The position numbers and the translations under genes were made by a program. Positions 29,724 through 38,164 of a stretch of 64,000 bases of DNA are shown one piece after another. The stretch is from the NCBI GenBank assembly GCA_027320105.1, contig DAHVMA010000088.1, forward strand, positions 29,285 to 93,284, read 5' to 3'. Within the stretch, counting starts at the first letter, position 1. The number at the start of each line of letters is the position of its first letter. Under the pieces are notes generated by a model. The model was given only the letters and a program-made list of their open reading frames with translations, did not search any database and was not told the DNA's origin. Source of the DNA: JAKAQB01 sp027320105 (GTDB lineage Bacteria; Actinomycetota; Acidimicrobiia; Acidimicrobiales; Palsa-688).

Positions 29724-30590
29724 TCAGCCGGCGCGGGCTGCCACGCCGGCGACGGCGGCTGCGATCTCCCCGGGGGCGTCTTGGGGGAGGAGGTGGCCGA
29801 GGCCCGGCAGCTCGACGAGCTCCACGGACGCGGCGGGCAGGGCGGCGGCGAGGCGGCGGGCGGTCTCCGGCGGGACGAAGCGGTCCTGGCTGCCGGCGAG
29901 GATCGTGACCGGGCAGCGGACGCAGCGCGCCACGACGGCCAGCCCCGGGGCGTCGCGGACGTAGGCGCGCTGCTCGGCGGCGAAGCTACGCCACACCGCC
30001 GCCCGGCGCTCGGCGTGGTGGGGCTCGGCGTGGTGGGGCTCGGCGTGGTTCGGCTCGGCGCGAAGGTCCGGCGAGGAGAGGGGCCGGCCGAGGAGGGCCT
30101 CGAGGGCCGCACGGCGTCCAGGCGGCAGCCGCCGGCGTACCGGCGGGGTGAGGAGCACCTGTGCCGGTCCGCCCACGGCGACGGCGGCGGCAACCTTCCC
30201 GATGGGTGGCAGCGCCAGGGCGCGGTCGACGGCGGAAGGGGGGTCGGGGCCGACGGACGCGGCGAGCACCAGACCGGCGACCCGGTCCGGCGCCGACGCC
30301 GCCAGGTGGATCGCTGCCCCGCCCGCCCAGCTGTGCCCGACCACGACGGCTGGACCGGCGTCGAGCTCTTCGAGCAGCGCTGCGACGGCGGTGGCGTTGC
30401 CGGCGAAGTCGGTCGCCCGGCCACCGGTGAGGCCGTATCCGGGGCGGTCCGGGGCCAGCACCCGGAACCGCTCCGCAAGGAGCGGGACCACGCCCGTCCA
30501 GTCCGCCGAGGTGCCCGGCTGCCCGTGCAGCAGCACCACCAGCGGCCCGGACCCCGCGTCGACGGTCGCCAGCCCCCGGGAGCCGCTCAC
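29724..30590 (-). CDS. Alpha/beta-fold hydrolase with internal tandem repeat
   Basis: Hydrolase of 288 residues from a GTG overlapping the glbO stop. The oxyanion region VVLLHGQPGTSADW, nucleophile elbow VVGHSWAGG, acid SQDRFVPPET and catalytic His in LPGLGHLLP make a complete Ser-Asp-His triad. Between cap-domain helices there is a run of three near-identical five-residue units, EPNHA EPHHA EPHHA, encoded by a 15-base DNA repeat at 30008-30052. The substrate is unknown; the sequence is closest in style to epoxide hydrolase or haloperoxidase-like members. It appears to share a transcript with the truncated hemoglobin. Confidence 0.85.
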   Translation of the reverse strand: MSGSRGLATVDAGSGPLVVLLHGQPGTSADWTGVVPLLAERFRVLAPDRPGYGLTGGRATDFAGNATAVAALLEELDAGPAVVVGHSWAGGAAIHLAASAPDRVAGLVLAASVGPDPPSAVDRALALPPIGKVAAAVAVGGPAQVLLTPPVRRRLPPGRRAALEALLGRPLSSPDLRAEPNHAEPHHAEPHHAERRAAVWRSFAAEQRAYVRDAPGLAVVARCVRCPVTILAGSQDRFVPPETARRLAAALPAASVELVELPGLGHLLPQDAPGEIAAAVAGVAARAG

Positions 30591-30979
30591 TCCTCGGCCG
30601 TGTTGATCATGTGGTTGGCGGCTCCATCGAAGTAGGCGAGCAGCTGGGTCCCCTCCATGACGCCGGCGCCGGACACCTCCACGGCCTCGCGCATGTGCCG
30701 CACCCACGCGTCGCGCGCCGCCGTCCCGATGGCGAAGGGGGCGTGGCGCATGCGCAGCCGGGGATGGCCACGCTGCTCGGTGTAGGTTGCCGGCCCGCCC
30801 CAGAACTGCACGAGGAAACCCTCGAGGTTGCGGCGGGCCTGCTCGAAGGCCCCCTCGTCGGCGGGGTACAGCGGGGCGAGCACCGGGTCCGTCCGCACGG
30901 CGGCGTAGAAGCGCCGGGTGAGCGCCTCGAAGAACGGCTCGCCGCCGACGCGTTCATAGAGCGTGGAGGGAGAGGACAT
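30587..30979 (-). CDS. glbO: Group II truncated hemoglobin
   Basis: Two-over-two globin of 130 residues. The group signature is present: LYERVGGEPFF at the N-terminus, B10 Tyr in RRFYAAV, distal residues around LYP, GPATYTEQRGHPRLRMRH with the proximal His in the F helix, and G8 Trp in AWVRHMREAV. Such proteins bind oxygen and nitric oxide and may support respiration or detoxify reactive nitrogen. An alternative ATG 12 bases upstream would add MLNT. It is followed with a 4-base overlap by the hydrolase gene and is divergent from nudC. Confidence 0.93.
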   Translation of the reverse strand: MSSPSTLYERVGGEPFFEALTRRFYAAVRTDPVLAPLYPADEGAFEQARRNLEGFLVQFWGGPATYTEQRGHPRLRMRHAPFAIGTAARDAWVRHMREAVEVSGAGVMEGTQLLAYFDGAANHMINTAEE

Positions 30980-31033
30980 CGTGTTCAGCATGCCGCGCGC
31001 TGGCGCGGTCGCGGCGGGCGGGTTGCCGGCGGT

Positions 31034-31068
31034 GGCGTGGCCGGCGGGGGCGTGGCCGGCGGGGCGTG
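31034..31068. repeat. 15-base tandem repeat upstream of nudC
   Basis: GGCGTGGCCGGCGGG at 31034-31048 is repeated at 31049-31063 and begun again at 31064. It sits between the divergent glbO and nudC starts, where their promoters must lie. Nothing else is recognisable in this gap. Confidence 0.6.
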
Positions 31069-31081
31069 GTACGCAGGTTGG

Positions 31082-31912
31082 GTGCCCTTCGTTTCGCTTA
31101 CCATCCCCCCAGAGGACGCGGCCGGCGCGCCCTGCCGCTGGTACGCCGTCCGCCGGGCCGAGCTGCTCGTCGTCGATGTCGACGGCGACGCAACGACCGC
31201 TCGGCTCCCGCAGCCACATCCGCAGCTGGCGACGGCCTCCGACACCGAGCCGATCTTCCTGGGTGTAGCCGACGCGCAGCCCTGCTGGGCGCAGGGTGTA
31301 TCGGTCGAGGCGCCGGCCCCGCCGGGCACCCGCTGGGTCCCGCTGCTCGCCCTCGGCGCCGAGCTGGGCGCCGAGGAGTGGGCGGTCGCCGGCCGGGCCG
31401 TGCAGCTCGTGGAGTGGCGCAGGACCTCGCGCTACTGCGGGGCCTGTGGCGGCCCGACCATCGCTGTTCCCGCCGAGCGGGCGATGCGCTGCGCCGCCTG
31501 CGGCCTGGCGGCCTACCCGCGCATCGCACCGGCGGTCATCGTGGCGGTCCGCCGGGAGGGCGAGATCCTCCTGGCCCGCAACGCCCGCTTCCGTGGGAGG
31601 ATGTTCTCCACCCTCGCCGGGTTCGTCGAGCCGGGTGAGACCCTGGAACAGGCGGTGCACCGGGAGGTCGGCGAGGAGGTCGGCGTGCGCCTCCGCCGGG
31701 TGACGTACTTCGGCAGCCAACCGTGGCCGTTCCCGCACTCGCTCATGGTTGGCTTCGTGGCCGACTGGGCCGGCGGCGAGATCACCGTCGACGGGGACGA
31801 GATCGCCGAGGCGGCGTGGTGGAGACCCGACGGCCTGCCCGAGCTGCCCCCGCCCACCAGCATCGCACGCCAGATGATCGACGCCTGGCTGGGTGGCGCC
31901 GGGGCGGCGTAG
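31082..31912 (+). CDS. nudC: NAD+/NADH diphosphatase NudC
   Basis: Nudix hydrolase of 276 residues that cleaves NADH (and NAD caps on RNA) to NMN(H) plus AMP. A variable N-terminal domain is followed by a four-Cys zinc ribbon (CGACGG...CAACGL), the Nudix box GFVEPGETLEQAVHREVGEEVGV (catalytic REVGEE) and the diagnostic SQPWPFPHSLM. The GTG at 31082 is chosen; the frame is open upstream through repetitive DNA antisense to glbO. It appears monocistronic, as tandem repeats and no gene follow. Confidence 0.93.
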   Translation: MPFVSLTIPPEDAAGAPCRWYAVRRAELLVVDVDGDATTARLPQPHPQLATASDTEPIFLGVADAQPCWAQGVSVEAPAPPGTRWVPLLALGAELGAEEWAVAGRAVQLVEWRRTSRYCGACGGPTIAVPAERAMRCAACGLAAYPRIAPAVIVAVRREGEILLARNARFRGRMFSTLAGFVEPGETLEQAVHREVGEEVGVRLRRVTYFGSQPWPFPHSLMVGFVADWAGGEITVDGDEIAEAAWWRPDGLPELPPPTSIARQMIDAWLGGAGAA

Positions 31913-32046
31913 CCCAGATGTTGCCGGCTTCGGCCCGGTGTTGCCACGACCCGGTGTTGCCACGACCCGGTGTCGACTGGTCGCGGAGGCCCACGGAGGG
32001 TACAAACCAGTCGATACCGACGGCATCCTGAGGCCCGGCCAACGAA
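31913..32046. repeat. Tandem repeat and inverted repeat after nudC
   Basis: CCCGGTGTTGCCACGA occurs at 31934-31949 and 31950-31965 with a partial third copy to 31973. This runs into an inverted repeat, GGTGTCGACTGGT at 31969-31981 and ACCAGTCGATACC at 32006-32018, which pairs at 12 of 13 positions around a 24-base loop. The hairpin may end nudC transcription or be the edge of a small mobile repeat. No coding sequence is evident. Confidence 0.6.
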
Positions 32047-32127
32047 AACCGCGCGCACGCCATGAGACCGCGCGCACAGACGACGGCATGCCGTCGCCGA
32101 TGCGCGCGACTTGCCTGTCTGCGCGCG
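32047..32127. repeat. Dispersed GCGCGC element, copy B
   Basis: Second copy of the 81-base element, with four GCGCGC blocks separated by 12, 25 and 12 bases exactly as in copy A at 22432-22512. In this copy the central spacer holds a perfect 14-base palindrome, GACGGCATGCCGTC. The region from here to the lipoprotein start at 32222 has no other feature. Confidence 0.6.
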
Positions 32128-32221
32128 AAATGCCGGCGGGCGGCTCCGGCCGACCGCACGGACCCCGGTCGCAGGCCGACACCTGGGCATACCCGATACC
32201 TGGGACGAGGGACCGGTCCAT

Positions 32222-32710
32222 ATGATCGCTGTGTCGATCCGAGCTGGGGCGATGCAGGCCGAACGCAGCACACGGGCGGGCCCGATACCGAAGTGGGGGA
32301 CAGGCGGGGGGTCGGCGCGCCCCGGTGAGTCGGCGAAGCCCAGCGCGTCGGTACCTGCCGGGACTGCATCGCGCTATGCCGCCACTGCGCGCCTGGTCTG
32401 CGGACTCACGATCGCGGCAGTGGTCGCCGGCGCCTGCAGCGGCTCCTCCGGTCCGCCGCCGGCCGCTACGCAGGCCTTCTTGCAAGTGGTGCACGCCGCC
32501 TATCCATCGGTGAACCAGCAGCGCTCCGACGAATCCCTCGTCCGGCTCGGTGAGGCTGCCTGCGCCGAGTTCTCGTCGGGAGCGTCGTTTGTGGCAGTGG
32601 CGGGACAGTTGCAGTCGAGCGGGTTGGCGCCCGAGGAGCTCGGCACCCTGCTCACGGCCGCCGTCGACGACCTCTGCCCGAAGTACCGGGCGGCGGCTGG
32701 TGGCCCATGA
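32222..32710 (+). CDS. DUF732-like putative lipoprotein
   Basis: About 162 residues from an ATG at 32222; the true start may be further in, since the first about 50 residues are disordered. A hydrophobic stretch ending AAVVAGACSGSS looks like a lipobox, with Cys as the acylated residue. The C-terminal FLQVVHAAYPSVNQQRSDES, then VRLGEAACAEFSSGASFVAV and LTAAVDDLCPKY, follow the DUF732 pattern with its two conserved cysteines, probably a disulfide. These are small secreted proteins common in mycobacteria, of unknown function. It ends five bases from the opposing FHA gene. Confidence 0.6.
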   Translation: MIAVSIRAGAMQAERSTRAGPIPKWGTGGGSARPGESAKPSASVPAGTASRYAATARLVCGLTIAAVVAGACSGSSGPPPAATQAFLQVVHAAYPSVNQQRSDESLVRLGEAACAEFSSGASFVAVAGQLQSSGLAPEELGTLLTAAVDDLCPKYRAAAGGP

Positions 32711-32714
32711 CCGT

Positions 32715-34088
32715 TCAGTCCTCCGCGGCGTCCGCCGGCCACGGCGACACGAAGGTGACCACCCTCTGACCGAAGGCCAGGTGCGAGCCGGGTAGCAGGG
32801 GTTCGGACCGGAACGGAGGGAGCCGGTCCCAGCCCGACTGGTCGGGGCGGACGATGTGCGTCCCGGCGGCCGAGCCTCGGTCGGTGACGAGGACCGTCCA
32901 GTCGGAGACCCGCAGTTCGGCGTGGGTAGGGGCGACGGAGCCGGTGGCCCCATCGAGTCGCAACGCAGTGGCCCGTCCGGCGACAACCGCCGGGTCGACC
33001 GCCGGTACGGCGCCGATGACCAGGTCCCCGTCGACGCGGTACACCGTCCCGTCGTCGGCGATCAGGACTCCGAGCGGCGGGCGGGGACCGTTGGTGAGCG
33101 GTGCTTTGCCGAGCTCGGCGCGACAACGTGCGCACCGCCGGGCGCGGGAATGGTTGAAGTGGCCGCTCGGACACCGGACGCCGGAGACCAGTGGCCGACC
33201 GGCACCCTCGGGTCCGTCGGCGTCGCCGACGGGCGGCAGTGGTGGCCGGGAGGGCATTGGCGCTCGCAGGGAGGGTCCGACCGGTACAGCGGAAGGTACG
33301 GGGTCCGCGGGCGGCTCGCGGTCGGGCGTGGAGGGGTCGGGCGGTGGCTCGCGGTCGGGCGTGGGCAGGTCGAGCGGCGGCTCGGGGTGGGCCGGGGGCG
33401 CCAGGTCCGCCGGGGGACCGACCGGGGCGGCGACGGGGAGCGGCACCGGCATCGTTGCTTCTGGCGGGGTCGGCGAGGTGACCGGCGCCGGCGCGGCCAA
33501 GGGGGCCGGGCCCGGCTCCCAAGGGGAGCCAGAAGCGTCCTGGTGGCCACTGGCATCGCCCGCCCCCCCCGGCATCGGCACCCCTCCCGGATCCCGCACA
33601 TCCAGCGGGATCCGAGGCACGCCGGCGTACTCCGGGACGAGGATGAAGCCGCCACCGGGGACCATCCCAGCGGCAAGGTCGTAGGGGGAGTTGGGCACGA
33701 CGCGGGGGGCGGCCGAACCCGCCGGTCCGACGCACAGCGCCGGCTGGGGTGTGAGCGAAGCCGGCAGCCACCCGGGCTGCGGTGAGGGCGCGACCCATCG
33801 GGTGCCGTCCCAGAGCTGCACCGGGCCGTGGAGGATGGCGGCCCACTCCTCGTCGGCGGGTCCGACGGCAGCGAAGGGCACTCCGGGCTCGGGGTCGCGG
33901 GTGGACAGGATCCTGGCGATGTGGTCAACGACCTGCCGGCCACCCCGCGCGGAGGATCCGACGTTGCGCAGCGACTGGTGGAGGAACGTGAGGAGAGCGG
34001 GGGATGCCGTGGGACCCGCCCAGACGGTGACACGGCCCCATCGAATCACGGTCCCCGGGCCGATCAGGACCTCGACTCGCTCGCTCAC
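32715..34088 (-). CDS. FHA-domain protein with zinc ribbon and Pro-rich linker
   Basis: Protein of 457 residues from a GTG overlapping the stop of the pseudokinase gene. Residues about 1-160 form an unassigned globular domain (VEVLIGPGTVIRWGRVTVW, later FAAVGPADEEWAAIL). A long Pro-rich linker contains PDREPP repeats. A zinc-ribbon-like CPSGHFNHSRARRCARC follows, and then a C-terminal FHA domain (GSVAPTHAELRVSDWTVLV, RGSAAGTHI, LPGSHLAFG). The FHA loop lacks the usual Ser-Arg pair, with VAPTH replacing SRxH, so phosphothreonine binding may be weakened. It is probably a scaffold working with the adjacent kinase-like protein. Confidence 0.75.
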   Translation of the reverse strand: MSERVEVLIGPGTVIRWGRVTVWAGPTASPALLTFLHQSLRNVGSSARGGRQVVDHIARILSTRDPEPGVPFAAVGPADEEWAAILHGPVQLWDGTRWVAPSPQPGWLPASLTPQPALCVGPAGSAAPRVVPNSPYDLAAGMVPGGGFILVPEYAGVPRIPLDVRDPGGVPMPGGAGDASGHQDASGSPWEPGPAPLAAPAPVTSPTPPEATMPVPLPVAAPVGPPADLAPPAHPEPPLDLPTPDREPPPDPSTPDREPPADPVPSAVPVGPSLRAPMPSRPPLPPVGDADGPEGAGRPLVSGVRCPSGHFNHSRARRCARCRAELGKAPLTNGPRPPLGVLIADDGTVYRVDGDLVIGAVPAVDPAVVAGRATALRLDGATGSVAPTHAELRVSDWTVLVTDRGSAAGTHIVRPDQSGWDRLPPFRSEPLLPGSHLAFGQRVVTFVSPWPADAAED

Positions 34089-34885
34089 GCCACCGCCAGT
34101 TCGTCGAGCCGGTCGGCCACATGGGCGGCCGAAGGTGGCCGCCGGGCCGGGTCGGGGTCGAGGCACTCCCGCACCAGTTGGGCGACGGGGCCGTCGAAGG
34201 TGGGCGTGATCCGGGGTCGCTCGACGAGGACGCGCTGCACGGCCGTCACCGGCTGGTCGGCGACCAGGTCGGGATGGAGCGGCGCGCCCGTGAGGGCCCG
34301 GTGGAGGGCCGCCCCCAGTGCGTAGACGTCGGACGCCCGGGTCGGGCCGGCACCCCACAGGCGGTCGGAGTCGACGCCGTCGAGGTCCGAGGGGTCGACA
34401 ACCCGTATGACGGCGGGCGGAACAGTCGACGCCAACCGGGTCGGCAGGTCCAGCAGTCCTTCCCCGGCGTCGACGAGCACGGTGGCCAGGCGGATGTCGC
34501 CGTGCGCCCAACCCGCTTCGTGGAGGTCATGGGCCCCCCGTGCCGCGCCCGCCAGGACGCGCAACGCGGCGCGCCTGTCGCCGACGGCGGTGGCCAGGCT
34601 TCGAGCGGCGGGGTGATCTCGGCTGATCCAGGTGGTGGGCTCGTTGCCCTCCCCGCGCCCGGACTCGAGCAACCGAGGGACGTGGGCGGAGCGGACCGAG
34701 GCGAGCTCGTGGAGGAGTGCCTGGGTCGTCGGCCACGTCTCGCCGCCGGCGGCGTCCAGCTCCACGATGACGACCGGGGAATCCGAGCTTGCTCCGAGCG
34801 GTGGCTCGGCCAGCCAGGCGCGGGGGCCGTTGCCGAAGGGGCCGGCCGGGCCGACCATCCGGTACTCCGCCAAGCGGGTGGGCAC
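34085..34885 (-). CDS. Protein pseudokinase, Ser/Thr-kinase fold
   Basis: About 266 residues from GTG with GGAGG four bases upstream. The C-lobe is recognisable: AHDLHEAGWAHGDIRLATVLV corresponds to the catalytic loop, with HGDI instead of HRDxKxxN. DVYALGAALHRALTGAPL is the kinase helix F region, and CLDPDPARRPPSAAHV is the typical terminus. The N-lobe lacks a glycine-rich loop and shows VVIVELD where the VAxK lysine should be, and no DFG motif is found. It should not be an active kinase and may instead hold the FHA partner. It is translationally coupled to that gene. Confidence 0.75.
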   Translation of the reverse strand: MPTRLAEYRMVGPAGPFGNGPRAWLAEPPLGASSDSPVVIVELDAAGGETWPTTQALLHELASVRSAHVPRLLESGRGEGNEPTTWISRDHPAARSLATAVGDRRAALRVLAGAARGAHDLHEAGWAHGDIRLATVLVDAGEGLLDLPTRLASTVPPAVIRVVDPSDLDGVDSDRLWGAGPTRASDVYALGAALHRALTGAPLHPDLVADQPVTAVQRVLVERPRITPTFDGPVAQLVRECLDPDPARRPPSAAHVADRLDELAVA

Positions 34886-34937
34886 GCGACCTCCATGGTG
34901 GACGAGCGTCGGGAAGCGTACCCGGCTACCCGCCCCC

Positions 34938-34966
34938 TTGACACCGACCCTTATAGGCTATGAGAT
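34938..34966 (+). promoter_or_regulatory. Promoter of the NlpC/P60 gene
   Basis: A perfect -35 TTGACA at 34938-34943 is followed by an AT-richer patch with TATGAG at 34959-34964 as a possible -10 (15-base spacer). The ATG of the hydrolase gene is at 34980, so the leader is very short. The local AT-rich composition is unusual for this window. Confidence 0.5.
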
Positions 34967-34979
34967 AGAGTAGACAACA

Positions 34980-35969
34980 ATGAGACTACATAAGATGGTC
35001 ATCACGATGCTCGTTGCATGCCTTGGGGCACCATTCGCCGTAGGCGGCCTTCTCGCCGGGGCGTTGGCCACGGCGGCGCGGGACGGGGCGGCGGGCCTGT
35101 CGCCGGACGCCGTGCCCGGGGTCCCCGTCGGCTACGTGCGCGACGCGGTGATGGCCGGCGCCCGCTTCGACGTGCCCTGGTCCGTCCTGCTCGGCATCTA
35201 CCGGGTGGAGTGCGACTTCGGCCGAACACTGTTGCCCGGCTGCAATCCGGTGGGCAGTGAGAACCCAGTCGGAGCGCAGGGACCGGGGCAGTTCCTACCC
35301 GGCACCTGGCGGGTCGGGCTGGCTCCACATGCCGTCATCCTGCCGGGGCCCCCTACGTCGTCGGATGCGGCAGGCTTCGCCACCGACGGCGACGGGGACG
35401 GTATCGCGGACGTGTGGGACCCAGCGGATGCCGTTGCCTCCACCGCCCGCTTGCTTGCCGCCGATGGGGCGGCAAGTGACCTGGGCCGGGCCATCTGGTC
35501 GTACAACCACTCCTGGGCGTACGTGCAGCAAGTGCTCGCCCTGGCGAAGGGCTACGAGGAGGCGGCGACGCTGGCCGTGGCGAGCGGGCCCGTCGCTGCC
35601 GTGCTCGCATTCGCCCGGTCCCAGCTGGGCGTGCCCTATGTGTGGGGAGGTGCGAGCCCCTCCGGGTGGGACTGCTCCGGGCTGGTGATGGCGGCCTTCG
35701 CCGAGGTGGGCCTGCACCTCCCTCACAACGCCCAACTGCAGTACGAGGCGACCATGGGGGATGCGGTCTCCCTGTCAGCGCTGCAGCCGGGTGACCTCGT
35801 GTTCTTCGGACCGTCCCTCACCTCCATCGGCCACGTCGGCATCGTGGTGGGCGCCGGCGAGATGATCGACGCGCCTCACACCGGTGCCGTGGTCCGCATC
35901 GAGCCGTATGCCTGGCCCGATCTGGTCGTGGCGACCCGTCCCCTTGCCGCGCTCGGGCTGGGCTCGTGA
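34980..35969 (+). CDS. Secreted lysozyme-like/NlpC-P60 cell-wall hydrolase
   Basis: Exported peptidoglycan hydrolase of 329 residues. An N-terminal hydrophobic segment (MVITMLVACLGAPFAVGGLL) is a signal peptide or anchor. Residues about 50-195 resemble a lytic transglycosylase, with YRVECDFGR supplying the likely catalytic Glu, then AQGPGQFLPGTW and YNHSWAYVQQVL. The C-terminal C40 peptidase has Cys in YVWGGASPSGWDCSGLV, His in IGHVGIVVG and a further catalytic His in MIDAPHTG. Two-domain proteins of this kind open the wall for secretion or conjugation machines. The first codons use ACA and AAG, unlike the GC-rich neighbours. Confidence 0.85.
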   Translation: MRLHKMVITMLVACLGAPFAVGGLLAGALATAARDGAAGLSPDAVPGVPVGYVRDAVMAGARFDVPWSVLLGIYRVECDFGRTLLPGCNPVGSENPVGAQGPGQFLPGTWRVGLAPHAVILPGPPTSSDAAGFATDGDGDGIADVWDPADAVASTARLLAADGAASDLGRAIWSYNHSWAYVQQVLALAKGYEEAATLAVASGPVAAVLAFARSQLGVPYVWGGASPSGWDCSGLVMAAFAEVGLHLPHNAQLQYEATMGDAVSLSALQPGDLVFFGPSLTSIGHVGIVVGAGEMIDAPHTGAVVRIEPYAWPDLVVATRPLAALGLGS

Positions 35970-35976
35970 CGGCCTG

Positions 35977-36594
35977 TCAGCTTCCCTGCAGGCTGGACAC
36001 CACCGCCTGGGTCACCGGCGACGATGCCCGGACCAGCAGCCACATCTGCGTCGACGAGTCGCGCAGCCAGGTGTCGACGGCGACGGCGTGCCATCCGCCA
36101 GGCCGGCTGAGCTGCACTTCGTAAGCGAACGTGGCGTACGGGACTGTGATGCGGTGCCCGCCGACGACGTGGAGGGGGACCGGACCACGGAGCTGACCGT
36201 CGGCTTGCAGTTGCAGCGGGAGTCGGGTAGACGGGGTGGGGGACCGCTTCGTCACCAGCATCGTCTCCGCTACGAACGCCTGCGGCGACCCGTAGAACCA
36301 GTCGCCGTTGGCGTCGGTCCAGTTGCCGTTCAACCGGTAGGCGGAAGGCACGGCGTAGCCGTAGTAGGCGTCGCTGATCGCCCGGTAGCCGGCCGGAACC
36401 GACAGGGGCGGTACCTGCGGTTCGGATCGGCCGGCGACCCCGTACGCGAACGCCACGCCCACGCCGAGGCAGATCGGAGTCATGAGGAACAGCAGCAGCC
36501 AGCGGCGGTTGCGGCGTGCCTGGACAGGGTCCGGGGCGGATGCGGTGGACCGTTCCACGGCACCGCCCGTGCGGCGGGTCACGGCGGCGGGCAC
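35977..36594 (-). CDS. Single-pass membrane protein, unknown family
   Basis: About 205 residues from GTG at 36594. A cytoplasmic N-terminus with a basic patch (VQARRNRRW) precedes one helix (LLLFLMTPICLGVGVAFAYG, residues about 33-52). An extracytoplasmic domain with several aromatic residues (YRAISDAYYGYAVPSAYRL, NGDWFYGSPQAF) follows. The C-terminal part VDTWLRDSSTQMWLLVRASS suggests a folded beta domain. I recognise no family. It is convergent with the cell-wall hydrolase and, by position, could be part of the same envelope function. Confidence 0.6.
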   Translation of the reverse strand: MPAAVTRRTGGAVERSTASAPDPVQARRNRRWLLLFLMTPICLGVGVAFAYGVAGRSEPQVPPLSVPAGYRAISDAYYGYAVPSAYRLNGNWTDANGDWFYGSPQAFVAETMLVTKRSPTPSTRLPLQLQADGQLRGPVPLHVVGGHRITVPYATFAYEVQLSRPGGWHAVAVDTWLRDSSTQMWLLVRASSPVTQAVVSSLQGS

Positions 36595-36672
36595 CGGACC
36601 ATGCTGCCACGCCTCCCGCGAGTTGCCGCGGCGCTCGGCACAATGGCGCCGGGCACGCCCCGCCGGCGCCGT

Positions 36673-38097
36673 TCAGTCGCCCAGCTCCTTGCGCCGGCGG
36701 ACGACGAAGTCCTCCAGCTGTTGACGGACCGACTCGTCGAGGGGTGGGGCCTCGTACGCGTCCAGGGTCTTCTGGCAGATCTCGCCGGCACGCACAGCGG
36801 CCTCCTTTCCCCCCTCTCGGTTCCACCGCTCGTAGTTTTGCGAGGACGACACCAGCGGGCGGTAGAAGCAGGTGCGGAAGCGCTCCATCGTGTGCTGGGC
36901 GCCGAGGAAGTGGCCACCGTGCCCGACCTCCTCGTGGGCGCCGAAGGCCAGTGACTCCTCATCGACCTCGAGGGGCTGGAACTCCTCCTGCATCATGCGC
37001 AGGAGCTCGATGTCGATGACGAACTTCTCATAGCAGCTGACGAGACCGCCCTCGAGCCAGCCGGCGGCGTGCATCACGTAGTTGGTGCTGGCGAGGAAGG
37101 TCGGCAGCATCGTCATGAGCGCCTCGTAGCCGGCCTGGGCGTCCACCGTCTGGCTCGAGGTGAACGCCCCTCCGCTACGGAACGGCAGCCCGTAGTGGCG
37201 GGCGAGTTGGCCGGTGCAGAGGAGGCCGATGGCGGATTCGGGGGTGCCGAAGCAGGGCGAGCCCGACTGCATGTCGATGTTGGAGAGGAAGGAGCCGAAG
37301 ATCACCGGGCAGCCGGGCCGGAGCAACTGGGTGAGGGCGATGCCGGCGAGAGCCTCCGCCAGTTGCTGGGCGAGGGTGGCGGGAATCGACACCGGCGACA
37401 TCGCCCCCATGAGCAGGAATGGCGTCAGCACCAGCGCCTGGTTGGCCTGGGCATATTCGAAGAGGGCGTCGAGCATGCGGCCGTCCCAGCGCAGCGGGGA
37501 GTTGCAGTTGATGAGGCTCACGGTCGCCGGCGTCCGCTCGATTGCATCCCGACCGCCGAAGAGGATCTCGCTCATGGCGATGGTGTCGGCGGCGTTGGGC
37601 CCGGACACCACATTCCCCATATAGATCTTGTCGGTGAGGGTCTGCAGGGCGTAGATCATGTCGAGGTGGCGGGAGTCGAGCGGGGTGTCGTTGGGCTCGC
37701 AGATGATCCCGCCGGCCGAGTCGAGTTGTTCGAACGCCTGGGCCAGCATGCTGAACCGGCGGAAGTCCTCCATGGTGGCGTCGCGGCGCACCTGTCCCTC
37801 TCGGACGAACGGCGGGCCATAGACCCCGGTGAACACCATGTGGTTGCCGCCGATGTGCACGTTGTGGGCGGGGTTGCGGGCCTGGACGTCGAACTCACGG
37901 GGCGCCTTGGCAACCTGCTCGAGCACGAGCTCCGGATCGAGGAACACCGTCTCCCCGTCGGCGCGTTGACCGGCCTTCTCCAGCAGCGCCACCGCCTCGG
38001 GCTTGGCGAACTGGATGCCGATCTCACTGACGATGCGTCGCCATCCACGGTCCAGCACAGCGATGGCGTCGGGGGACAGGATCTCGTAGCGAGGCAT
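36673..38097 (-). CDS. MttB-family methyltransferase, non-pyrrolysine type
   Basis: Member of the trimethylamine methyltransferase (MttB) superfamily, 474 residues from the ATG at 38097 (an upstream GTG at 38130 would add 11). It would move a methyl group from a methylated amine to a cob(I)alamin protein. Family sequence spans the length, for example VFLDPELVLEQVAKAP, GPNAADTIAMSEILFGG, NCNSPLRWDGRMLDAL and YVMHAAGWLEGGLVSCYEK. There is no in-frame amber codon, so it is the pyrrolysine-free subgroup that includes glycine betaine, proline betaine and carnitine demethylases. The corrinoid partner, pterin methyltransferase and activator are encoded divergently. The substrate is not readable from sequence. 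Confidence 0.88.
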   Translation of the reverse strand: MPRYEILSPDAIAVLDRGWRRIVSEIGIQFAKPEAVALLEKAGQRADGETVFLDPELVLEQVAKAPREFDVQARNPAHNVHIGGNHMVFTGVYGPPFVREGQVRRDATMEDFRRFSMLAQAFEQLDSAGGIICEPNDTPLDSRHLDMIYALQTLTDKIYMGNVVSGPNAADTIAMSEILFGGRDAIERTPATVSLINCNSPLRWDGRMLDALFEYAQANQALVLTPFLLMGAMSPVSIPATLAQQLAEALAGIALTQLLRPGCPVIFGSFLSNIDMQSGSPCFGTPESAIGLLCTGQLARHYGLPFRSGGAFTSSQTVDAQAGYEALMTMLPTFLASTNYVMHAAGWLEGGLVSCYEKFVIDIELLRMMQEEFQPLEVDEESLAFGAHEEVGHGGHFLGAQHTMERFRTCFYRPLVSSSQNYERWNREGGKEAAVRAGEICQKTLDAYEAPPLDESVRQQLEDFVVRRRKELGD

Positions 38098-38164
38098 GCG
38101 GTTCACGAACACCGTCACATCGTAGAACACGGTTCCATGACTTGGGAATTTCTTGCTAGCATCG

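Noticed and set aside
36673..38097. Pyrrolysine-containing methyltransferase
   Set aside because: The frame has no internal TAG and no pylTSBCD genes are visible, so it belongs to the pyrrolysine-free subgroup.
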